11,218 nucleotides of DNA from Chitinophagaceae bacterium (GTDB lineage: Bacteria > Bacteroidota > Bacteroidia > Chitinophagales > Chitinophagaceae). The translations under genes were made by a program, and so were the position numbers. The stretch spans positions 1-11,218 of the forward strand of contig JAGKWS010000122.1 in NCBI GenBank assembly GCA_021151685.1, in the 5' to 3' direction. The notes under the pieces were generated by a model that searched no databases, was not told the DNA's origin, and saw only the letters and a list, made by a program, of their open reading frames with translations. Shown piece after piece: positions 1 through 4,630 of the stretch (positions within the stretch are counted from its first letter, which is position 1; every line of letters starts with the position of its first letter).

Positions 1-206
1 GTATCTGTGTAACGAACTTCATCGTTACGTGCTGTTGCTTATTATTATCTTCCCAATATTTTCAAAGAACATAAAAGTTTGTTGCCTGTGCAACTAACCT
101 TCTGCAATGTCAGCGGACTTGAACCACCCAGCGGCCTCGTACCGCACATCTGTTTTATTATCTAAAGAACTCTTCGTTAACTTTCCGTTACATCGTTTCC
201 GTAAGG
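1..206 (-). other. Leader of an rRNA operon (16S gene expected beyond the left edge)
   Basis: Transcribed leftward from the tandem promoters at 212-242 and 327-357. Read on the minus strand it has no coding content but contains GTTCTTTGAAAATATTGG (70 to 53), which resembles the boxA antitermination element and the sequence commonly seen shortly before 16S rRNA in Bacteroidota. A second boxA-like copy, GTTCTTTAGA, lies at 170 to 161. Small hairpins are visible: 9-15 with 22-28 (7 bp), 81-85 with 90-94 (5 bp), and 131-134 with 142-145. The 16S gene itself is not in the window, so the identification rests on the promoter type and the boxA-like motifs. Another strongly expressed stable RNA operon would be the alternative. 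Confidence 0.65.
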
Positions 207-219
207 GAGTGCAAAGGTA
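201..219. repeat. Direct repeat, copy 1 (promoter core)
   Basis: The 19-base sequence GTAAGGGAGTGCAAAGGTA occurs here and again at 316-334. On the minus strand it is the -7 box plus start region of each tandem promoter, so the repeat is explained by promoter duplication or conservation rather than by a mobile element. Confidence 0.85.
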
Positions 220-242
220 GAAAGTATTTCCGAAAAACCAAA
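212..242 (-). promoter_or_regulatory. Proximal minus-strand promoter (P1) of the presumed rRNA operon
   Basis: On the minus strand a TTTG box (242 to 239) is followed by a 19-base spacer and TACCTTTG (219 to 212). This matches the primary sigma consensus of Bacteroidota (TTTG, about 19 bases, TAnnTTTG) exactly. Transcription should begin near 205 and run leftward. The stretch TACCTTTGCACTCCCTTAC (219 to 201) is repeated exactly in the upstream promoter P2. Confidence 0.8.
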
Positions 243-315
243 AACTATTCAGAATTAATATTCTGCAATTTGGCTACTATCTATGCTGCAATGAACTAAT
301 TGTATTCCCCGTTTT

Positions 316-334
316 GTAAGGGAGTGCAAAGGTA
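316..334. repeat. Direct repeat, copy 2 (promoter core)
   Basis: Exact copy of the 19 bases at 201-219, covering the -7 box and start region of promoter P2. Between the two copies lies a short inverted repeat, CAGAAT-TAAT-ATTCTG, near 250-265, just upstream of the P1 TTTG box; it may be an AT-rich upstream element or a protein site. Confidence 0.85.
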
Positions 335-357
335 AGCGAATATTCCAATTGACCAAA
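327..357 (-). promoter_or_regulatory. Distal minus-strand promoter (P2) of the presumed rRNA operon
   Basis: On the minus strand TTTG (357 to 354), a 19-base spacer and TACCTTTG (334 to 327) again give an exact match to the Bacteroidota consensus. It lies 115 bases upstream of P1. Tandem promoters are usual for rRNA operons. The spacers of P1 and P2 differ while the core and the initially transcribed bases are identical. Confidence 0.78.
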
Positions 358-433
358 CAATACTGCGATATATATTTAAAACAAGCCCAAAAACATGAAA
401 TTTACCTATTCTACCTATAGTAATTAGTACATC

Positions 434-441
434 TACTTTTG
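434..441 (+). promoter_or_regulatory. Possible plus-strand promoter -7 box
   Basis: TACTTTTG matches TAnnTTTG and is the same octamer as the -7 box of the infA promoter. No good TTTG box is found 19-21 bases upstream, so this is weak. A transcript starting near 448 would run rightward over a 17-codon reading frame (467-520) into the hairpin at 513-539. No gene in this stretch (335-579) is recognised. Confidence 0.3.
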
Positions 442-512
442 CGAGACAGTATTTTTTGGCTGTTATATGCACAATTGTAATCGCTATTCTGAGTACTTTC
501 ATACAAAGACCG

Positions 513-539
513 CTAAGTGATGCTGAAAGCATCCCTTAG
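513..539. terminator. Hairpin between the rRNA promoters and the IS element
   Basis: CTAAG (513-517) pairs with CTTAG (535-539), and GATGCT (519-524) pairs with AGCATC (528-533) around a GAA loop, with one T/C mismatch between the two helices. No long T run follows on either strand, so termination is possible but not certain. It could end a short plus-strand transcript starting near 448, or shield the rRNA promoters from outside transcription. Confidence 0.4.
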
Positions 540-579
540 TTAGTAACGTTTAAAATTAATAGATTCCAGTCAATGTCGT

Positions 580-632
580 GTGGCTGAATGAACGACTCCG
601 GGGCTACGCCCCTCCGACGTTCATTCAGCCAC
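580..632. repeat. Large hairpin at the 3' end of the IS element
   Basis: GTGGCTGAATGAACG (580-594) is a perfect 15-base inverted match to 618-632. Inside it GGGGC (600-604) pairs with GCCCC (608-612) around the loop TAC. The right arm covers the stop codon of the transposase orfB (625-627). Without a T tract it is not a textbook terminator. It could end or protect the transposase mRNA, or block transcription heading toward the rRNA promoters. Confidence 0.75.
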
Positions 633-1440
633 GCTGTCGGGGTACATACCCCAATGCGCTGTGCGGGTGCTCATTGTTGTATATCCACATCCATGCATGT
701 CCCAGCGACTGCGCGTCTTTTACCCTGTTGAAACTGTAGGCATCCAGTACTTCTTCCCAAAAACGCCTATTGAATCGCTCCATGTAGCCATTTTGATATG
801 GCTTGCCTTTCTGAATGAATTGCACCTCTATTCCTCGATCTTTCGTCCACTCAGACATAATATCCGCAAAATACTCGGGGCCGTTGTCTACCCGAATCTT
901 TTGAGGTGCTCCCCACCAGCTAATAAGCTGATCCAATTCGCGGATTACCGGCTTGCTCGTCAGCGAAGTATCCATAGCTATATTCAGCACTTCCCTGTTA
1001 AAGTCATCAATCACGTTCAGTGTCCGGAACATTACACCGTTGCTAAGCGTATCATGTATGAAGTCCATTGACCAGGAAATGTTGGACCTTATTGGCCACA
1101 CTAATGGCACCAATACCCGGGCGGGTAGGCACTGTTTGTGCTTGCGCCGCAGGTTCAGGTGCATATCAGTATAGACCCGGTACACCTTCTTGTGGTTCCA
1201 TATGTAGTTCAAGCCTCTGAGGTAATAGTGCATCAACCAGAAGCTCCAGCAATTATATAGATGTGCCAAGCCAGCCAATTGCTCTATGATTGCTGCGTCA
1301 TCATTGGGTCGCTGCTTGTAATAATACACTGATGGCTGGATAGAATACGGCTTTAAGGCCTGCCAGACACTGATGCAATGTACTTTTGTTGAATAAAGCA
1401 CCAGTTCCCTACGTTCGGCTGGCCCAAAGCTATTTTTCAA
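625..1440 (-). CDS. IS3-family transposase OrfB, DDE integrase domain
   Basis: This is the catalytic part of an IS3-type transposase, which normally acts as an OrfAB fusion cutting and joining DNA at the element ends. The 271-residue frame has a short N-terminal helical region (SVYYYKQRPNDD, about 37-48), the family's NHKKVYRVY...LNLRRK segment (about 82-99), then the integrase core. The catalytic triad is visible: D126 in WSMDF, D185 in RVDNGPEY and E221 in NGYMERFN, with 35 residues between the second Asp and the Glu as expected. The end, NNEHPHSALGYVPRQRG, is typical. The only in-frame start near the family N-terminus is TTG, which fits a protein normally made by frameshifting from orfA rather than independently started. 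The core looks intact, but its usual partner frame is damaged. Confidence 0.85.
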   Translation of the reverse strand: MKNSFGPAERRELVLYSTKVHCISVWQALKPYSIQPSVYYYKQRPNDDAAIIEQLAGLAHLYNCWSFWLMHYYLRGLNYIWNHKKVYRVYTDMHLNLRRKHKQCLPARVLVPLVWPIRSNISWSMDFIHDTLSNGVMFRTLNVIDDFNREVLNIAMDTSLTSKPVIRELDQLISWWGAPQKIRVDNGPEYFADIMSEWTKDRGIEVQFIQKGKPYQNGYMERFNRRFWEEVLDAYSFNRVKDAQSLGHAWMWIYNNEHPHSALGYVPRQRG

Positions 1441-1689
1441 TTACATCCTTAAGTACGGTAATCTGAAGTGTTTGTTAGGCCACATTCCGCTTGTAATGAG
1501 CAAGCTCCGCTTCAATCTCTTTCAGCCGCTTTAGCTGAGATAACTCCAGACCCGAGTACTTCGTTTTCCATTGGTAAAATGTAGGCTGGATGATGCCGTG
1601 CAACCGGCAAATGTTTACAACCGAACGCCCCCTTCCTGTAACTTCAGAATGCCAATAATCAGGCACTCTGTGAATTTGCTCTTTTTCAT
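1430..1689 (-). pseudogene. IS3-family transposase OrfA (helix-turn-helix), frameshifted and interrupted
   Basis: OrfA binds the element ends and supplies the N-terminus of the OrfAB transposase. The natural start is the ATG at 1687-1689 (MKKSKFTECLIIGIL...), preceded by AGGGAG, an unusually Shine-Dalgarno-like sequence for this window. The frame runs through LKLQEGG and stops at 1615-1617. The rest of the protein, RSVVNICRLHG...TFYQWKTKYSGLE...QLKRLKEIEAEL, continues in another frame. The switch falls at a run of five G (minus strand, 1632-1628); six would restore it. A TAA at 1475-1477 then interrupts the coiled-coil end, after which QTLQITVLKDVIEK continues in frame to a TAG at 1430-1432. 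Near 1433-1437 a run of five A puts orfB in the +1 rather than the usual -1 frame; six A would restore the family arrangement. These are best explained as decay, or in part as homopolymer sequencing errors. Confidence 0.75.
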
Positions 1690-1794
1690 TTTGTCTCCCT
1701 CTTTAAATTTAGCACAACTCATATTTTTATGTGATTCGGTTTAGTGGGACGCTTTCGGGAAGCATTCAATACAAGCTAATACTATAAAAACTCT

Positions 1795-1817
1795 ATACAA
1801 TAACTGACGTATTGTAT
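1795..1817 (-). terminator. Possible terminator downstream of the DUF1697 gene
   Basis: ATACAATA (1795-1802) pairs with TATTGTAT (1810-1817) around a 7-base loop. On the minus strand the stem is followed after four bases by a run of five T. It lies 72 bases beyond the stop of the DUF1697 gene, in the right direction to end its transcript. The stem is AT-only apart from one C-G pair, so it is weak. An overlapping alternative pairing, TGACG (1805-1809) with CGTCA (1819-1823), is also possible. Confidence 0.4.
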
Positions 1818-1888
1818 GCGTCAAATAGAGCTACATGACAAAGTAGATAGAAAGGTATATCAACTAAACCTGCCTATACAATCATCTA

Positions 1889-2416
1889 CTATAACTGTGC
1901 CAACTTGCTTATAGTTGCCCAGTTCCTTGTGGTTGCTTGCAATTTCAGTTTTTTTTCCAAAAATGTATTAGAAAATTTTGTTTCACCATATTTGCCACGC
2001 AATACCATTATATACGCTACCCTACCGGCAATGTAATATTGTTCATTATCGTTCTGAAAAGCATGCAATGTGTGTATCAATGCATCTTGAGGTATATGGG
2101 AAAGCAAACTAACATGCAGGGCCATGTGATCTGGAACAACTTTGTAAGGGCAACCCTCTATCAAATGCTTCAACTGCGTAGGTGTATAGATAAAAGTAGC
2201 CACATCAAAACCAAGGTGGGCTTCTAACATTGTAGCTATATCTATCTCCATTTCAGAAATGTTAACCCCATTATCAGTAAAAACAACATTACCACTTTGT
2301 ATGTAGGTACTCACATCGTTATAACCAGCTTGAGAAAACCAAGCACGCAACTCATCCATCTTCACTCTACGGCCACCTACATTAACGGCGCGCAGAAAGG
2401 CTACGTATCTATTCAT
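1889..2416 (-). CDS. DUF1697 family protein
   Basis: A complete 175-residue cytosolic protein of the DUF1697 family, whose biochemical role is not established to my knowledge. The family pattern is clear: the start MNRYVAFLRAVNVGG, then the ELRAWFSQAGYNDVSTYIQSGNVVF block (about 22-47), a mid-region LGFDVATFIYTP (about 68-79), and the C-terminal block KFSNTFLEKKLKLQATTRNWATISKL (about 147-172), corresponding to the family's RNWRTV-like ending. No signal peptide or membrane segment is seen. The length is normal for the family and the ATG is the only sensible start. It stands alone, pointing away from the infA promoter, with the decayed IS3 element downstream. No convincing promoter is seen; TATTTTG about 20 bases upstream is one base short of the consensus box. 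Confidence 0.88.
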   Translation of the reverse strand: MNRYVAFLRAVNVGGRRVKMDELRAWFSQAGYNDVSTYIQSGNVVFTDNGVNISEMEIDIATMLEAHLGFDVATFIYTPTQLKHLIEGCPYKVVPDHMALHVSLLSHIPQDALIHTLHAFQNDNEQYYIAGRVAYIMVLRGKYGETKFSNTFLEKKLKLQATTRNWATISKLAQL

Positions 2417-3041
2417 TATTCTTCAATAATACAAAATACCATACAGAAAAGAACTACTATAAAGACAAATAAAAAAGAACAAAATAGTTAATAAAGAAAG
2501 GTTCAAAAAACGCACAGAATAAAAGGAATGCATTAAAGCAACACTATAACACATCGTAACTCGAATATGCAAAATTGAAAAAACAGATATAGTAGGCAAA
2601 GAGCAATCTATTGAAAACAAAAAGACATATTACCAGTACATATTGACTGATAATACTAACTGTTATTACAAGTGCAAACACTGGTACTTTAGTACCTTTA
2701 CATATTATAAGATTTTTTGCTTACACATACAAAAAAATGACAAATAGCATAAAGTAAAGGCAAAAAATACATACTACAAGATTGCTTTGCATTCTTATAA
2801 AAGACACTATATAAAATAGAATGCAAAAGACCTATAGCTACGTGTATAACAAGCAACAACTAACGGGAAAATAAATAGCCTGAAGACAAGCATATGAAAA
2901 TAATTCCTTAAATCAAAAAAAAGTCGCTTATAGATACCTGTAGAGCGGGCTAAGTAACTATGCTGACAACTTAGCAATCAGCAGTAACAACTTTGGTATA
3001 TAACTAAAGAAAAGGAAGCAAACAACAATGAAATTAAATTT
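2417..3041. other. AT-rich intergenic region without a recognised gene
   Basis: This gap between two divergent genes is strongly A-rich and shows no frame with recognisable protein features. A 65-codon minus frame at 2423-2620 encodes only a low-complexity hydrophobic peptide and is judged spurious. Visible structure: a 10-bp inverted repeat at 2786-2795/2818-2827, a short palindrome GGTAC-TTTA-GTACC at 2683-2696, a 7-bp inverted repeat at 2949-2955/2969-2975, and a near-consensus -7 box CAACTTTG at 2988-2995 without a good upstream box. It may hold control sites for infA or an unrecognised small RNA. Confidence 0.6.
2786..2827. repeat. 10-bp inverted repeat in the intergenic region
   Basis: TTTGCATTCT (2786-2795) is perfectly complementary to AGAATGCAAA (2818-2827), with a 22-base AT-rich loop. 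No run of T follows, so it is not a clear terminator. It could be a hairpin in an untranslated RNA or a dyad for a regulator. Its role is unknown. Confidence 0.55.
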
Positions 3042-3074
3042 TTTCGGTTAAATAAAAAGTTTTTACTACTTTTG
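3042..3074 (+). promoter_or_regulatory. Promoter of the infA-rplQ operon
   Basis: TACTTTTG (3067-3074) is an exact match to the Bacteroidota -7 box TAnnTTTG. The upstream box is poor; the best candidate is TTTC at 3042-3045 with a 21-base spacer, in a T-rich stretch. The transcript should start at about 3079-3081, leaving a leader of only some 10-12 bases before the infA ATG at 3091. Such a short leader leaves no room for leader-based control of infA itself. Confidence 0.7.
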
Positions 3075-3090
3075 CAGTCCTTAAAAAAAT

Positions 3091-3309
3091 ATGGCAAAAC
3101 AATCACTCATTAAACAGGACGGCACCATCATTGAAGCGCTTTCCAATGCTATGTTTCGTGTTCGTCTGGAAAATGGGCATGAAATATTAGCAACTATATC
3201 TGGTAAAATGCGTATGCACTACATTCGTATATTGCCAGGAGACAAAGTGGGGGTAGAAATGAGTCCGTACGACTTGAGTCGCGGCCGCATTATATATCGC
3301 TACAAATAG
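3091..3309 (+). CDS. infA: Translation initiation factor IF-1
   Basis: IF-1 binds the A site of the 30S subunit and works with IF-2 and IF-3 to select the initiator tRNA and start codon. The 72-residue product is the standard length and a single OB-fold (S1-like) domain. Family signatures are visible throughout: MAKQSLIKQDGTIIEALSNAMF, then ENGHEILATISGKMR, and the end RGRIIYRYK. The start follows an A-rich stretch with no Shine-Dalgarno sequence. It is the first gene of the operon here. In many bacteria it directly follows map; in this window map is over 5 kb away on the other strand. Confidence 0.97.
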   Translation: MAKQSLIKQDGTIIEALSNAMFRVRLENGHEILATISGKMRMHYIRILPGDKVGVEMSPYDLSRGRIIYRYK

Positions 3310-3354
3310 TAGCACATAACAACGGACATTGAATTTTGATATAAAAAACAGAAC

Positions 3355-3471
3355 ATGAAAGTAAGAGCATCTATCAAAAAGCGAAGCGTAGACTGCAAGA
3401 TTGTGCGCCGCAACGGTAAATTGTATATCATCAACAAGAAAAATCCACGCTTCAAGCAGCGTCAGGGATAA
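3355..3471 (+). CDS. rpmJ: Large-subunit ribosomal protein bL36
   Basis: bL36 is the smallest 50S protein and normally folds around a zinc ion near the 23S rRNA core. The 38-residue product starts MKVRASIKKRS and ends NKKNPRFKQRQG, the canonical length and ends. The zinc-binding form has Cys11, Cys14, Cys27 and His33. Here these are Ser11, Cys14, Asn27 and Phe33, so only one ligand remains and this is the zinc-free type, as is usual in Bacteroidota. It lies 45 bases after infA, and ATAAAAAACAGAAC precedes the ATG. No second, zinc-binding rpmJ is seen in the window. Confidence 0.96.
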   Translation: MKVRASIKKRSVDCKIVRRNGKLYIINKKNPRFKQRQG

Positions 3472-3480
3472 TTTGAACCT

Positions 3481-3515
3481 GCCTTGTCTGATATACACAT
3501 TTGTTCAGAAAAGGC
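3481..3515 (+). promoter_or_regulatory. Hairpin in the rpmJ-rpsM gap
   Basis: GCCTT (3481-3485) pairs with AAGGC (3511-3515), and TCTGA (3487-3491) pairs with TCAGA (3505-3509); one G/A mismatch separates the two helices and the loop has 13 bases. It begins ten bases after the rpmJ stop and has no T tract. In E. coli the S4 repressor site lies just before rpsM, so this place is a plausible spot for translational control. It could equally be a simple mRNA processing or stability hairpin. Confidence 0.5.
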
Positions 3516-3554
3516 TGCAAATGAGATTCTGTAACAACTAGTAAACATAAAGAG

Positions 3555-3575
3555 ACCTGACAAAAACAATCAGGT
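3555..3575 (+). promoter_or_regulatory. Small hairpin just upstream of rpsM
   Basis: ACCTGA (3555-3560) pairs with TCAGGT (3570-3575) around an A-rich 9-base loop. It ends 15 bases before the rpsM ATG and so is well placed to affect ribosome loading. Six base pairs alone are modest evidence. Confidence 0.4.
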
Positions 3576-3590
3576 ACAAAAAGTAGAAAT

Positions 3591-3971
3591 ATGGCTCGTA
3601 TAGCTGGTATTGACCTTCCGAAAAACAAACGTGGTGAGATAGCGCTCACATACATTTATGGTATTGGCAACAGTACTGCCCGCTACATTCTAGACAAGGC
3701 TGGTGTAAGTTACAACAAGAAAGCCTATGAATGGAATGATGAGGAGCAGACTGCTATCCGTAATATCATCAATGCAGAATTCAAGGTGGAGGGACAACTG
3801 CGCTCTGAAGTGCAGATGAACATCAAGCGTCTTATGGATATTGCTTGTTACCGTGGTCTTCGTCATCGTAAGGGTCTACCCCTTCGTGGCCAGCGCACAC
3901 GTACCAACAGCCGTACCCGCAAAGGCAAGCGTAAAACCGTTGCTGGTAAGAAAAAAGCACCGAAGAAATAA
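3591..3971 (+). CDS. rpsM: Small-subunit ribosomal protein uS13
   Basis: uS13 sits in the head of the 30S subunit, forms bridges to the 50S subunit and touches P-site tRNA with its C-terminal tail. The 126-residue product has the family start MARIAGIDLPKNKRGEIALTYIYGIG, the helix-two-turn-helix region, and the conserved CYRGLRHRKGLPLRGQRTRTNSRTRKG segment (about 86-112), followed by a basic tail ending KKKAPKK. The length is normal. It follows rpmJ after a 119-base structured gap, and the ATG is preceded by an A-rich, Shine-Dalgarno-free stretch. Confidence 0.97.
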   Translation: MARIAGIDLPKNKRGEIALTYIYGIGNSTARYILDKAGVSYNKKAYEWNDEEQTAIRNIINAEFKVEGQLRSEVQMNIKRLMDIACYRGLRHRKGLPLRGQRTRTNSRTRKGKRKTVAGKKKAPKK

Positions 3972-4030
3972 AATGACGCCACTGCCAGATCTGTTACAGT
4001 GCATCAGGGAGGAGTGGCATCGAATAAAAA

Positions 4031-4056
4031 TTGTTGCTGCATAGCACTGGCAACAA
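4031..4056 (+). promoter_or_regulatory. Hairpin in the rpsM-rpsK gap
   Basis: TTGTTGC (4031-4037) pairs with GCAACAA (4050-4056). Upstream in the same 126-base gap are competing short pairings: GCCACT (3978-3983) with AGTGGC (4013-4018), or CACTG (3980-3984) with CAGTG (3997-4001). No T tract follows. A 23-codon frame (3973-4044) starts one base after the rpsM stop but encodes nothing recognisable. Confidence 0.4.
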
Positions 4057-4097
4057 CATAGAAAAATTCAATTGATTACCTTTTATTAAAACAAAAA

Positions 4098-4499
4098 ATG
4101 GCAAAAGCACAAGCCTCCGCTAAAGCCGTTGCGAAAAAACGCATCGTAAAAGTGGACACTCATGGCGACGTTCACATCAGCGCCACATTCAACAATATAA
4201 TTATCAGCATTACCAACAAAGCTGGTCAAGTTATATCTTGGTCATCGGCTGGTAAAATGGGGTTCCGTGGTTCTAAAAAGAACACCCCATACGCAGCACA
4301 AATGGCTGCACAAGACTGCGCTCGCGTAGCAATAGATGCCGGCATGAAACGTGCTGACGTGTATGTTAAAGGTCCAGGATCGGGCCGCGAAGGGGCAATA
4401 CGTTCTATAAACAACTCTGGTATAGAAGTAACCTCTATAAAAGATGTTACGCCAATGCCACACAATGGTTGTCGTCCTCCTAAAAAGCGCAGGGTATAA
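4098..4499 (+). CDS. rpsK: Small-subunit ribosomal protein uS11
   Basis: uS11 lies on the 30S platform and contacts 16S rRNA near the mRNA exit channel. The 133-residue product has the family core VHISATFNNIIISITNKAGQVISWSSAGKMGFRGSKKNTPYAAQ (about 25-68), then KGPGSGREGAIR and the characteristic end THPMPHNGCRPPKKRRV-like (here TPMPHNGCRPPKKRRV). The N-terminus is short and Ala/Lys-rich. ATTAAAACAAAAA precedes the ATG with no Shine-Dalgarno sequence. The length and all main blocks are normal. Confidence 0.97.
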   Translation: MAKAQASAKAVAKKRIVKVDTHGDVHISATFNNIIISITNKAGQVISWSSAGKMGFRGSKKNTPYAAQMAAQDCARVAIDAGMKRADVYVKGPGSGREGAIRSINNSGIEVTSIKDVTPMPHNGCRPPKKRRV

Positions 4500-4556
4500 T
4501 TCAGAATCACTACCCGCAGTAAATGCAAACTGTGGTTGTCACAAATATTAATAACA

Positions 4557-4620
4557 GCTTTCCCGTATCCGGTTTCACGATCTTTGTATGAGACAGGAAA
4601 GCCAACAAAAATAAAGATCG
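4557..4620 (+). promoter_or_regulatory. Candidate pseudoknot in the rpsD leader
   Basis: Two inverted repeats interleave. GCTTTCC (4557-4563) pairs with GGAAAGC (4596-4602), and CGATCTTTGT (4578-4587) pairs with ATAAAGATCG (4611-4620; ten pairs including one G-U). The order arm A, arm B, A', B' is that of an H-type pseudoknot with intervening single strands of 14, 8 and 8 bases. It ends 10 bases before the rpsD ATG. S4 is known to repress the alpha operon through an mRNA pseudoknot in E. coli, there upstream of rpsM, so feedback control of rpsD is a reasonable inference. The competing reading is a weak promoter: GATCTTTG (4579-4586) is one base off TAnnTTTG, but no TTTG box is correctly spaced. 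Confidence 0.45.
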
Positions 4621-4630
4621 AACTAATAAC

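Larger units (their letters stand above)
580..1755 (-). mobile_element. Degenerate IS3-family insertion sequence (ends approximate)
   Basis: Two consecutive minus-strand frames have the standard IS3-family arrangement: a small helix-turn-helix OrfA followed by an OrfB with a DDE integrase domain. The total of roughly 1.2 kb suits the family. I could not find convincing terminal inverted repeats or a target-site duplication, so both ends are estimates: the left from the hairpin at 580-632, the right from about 50-65 bases of leader before orfA. The orfA is broken, so the copy is probably inactive. It sits between the presumed rRNA promoters and the DUF1697 gene. Confidence 0.8.

Noticed and set aside
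296..532. 78-codon minus-strand open frame
   Set aside because: It runs through promoter P2 and begins inside the hairpin at 513-539, has an odd mixed hydrophobic composition and matches no family I know.
540..1760. Terminal inverted repeats and target-site duplication of the IS3 element
   Set aside because: Weak similarities near 548-575 and 1730-1755 are mostly in direct rather than inverted orientation, and no matching short duplication was found, so no ends are claimed.
2423..2620. 65-codon hydrophobic minus-strand frame upstream of the DUF1697 gene
   Set aside because: It is low-complexity Phe/Ser/Leu/Tyr sequence from an A-rich plus strand, with no domain and no supporting promoter; it looks like a by-product of base composition.
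2949..2982. Second pseudoknot-like arrangement (7 bp and 5 bp interleaved)
   Set aside because: Only two bases would have to cross the 7-bp stem, which is sterically implausible, so the pairings are at best alternatives.
3973..4044. 23-codon frame in the rpsM-rpsK gap, starting one base after the rpsM stop
   Set aside because: The peptide has no recognisable features and the stretch is better explained by short inverted repeats; it is too short to support as a gene.
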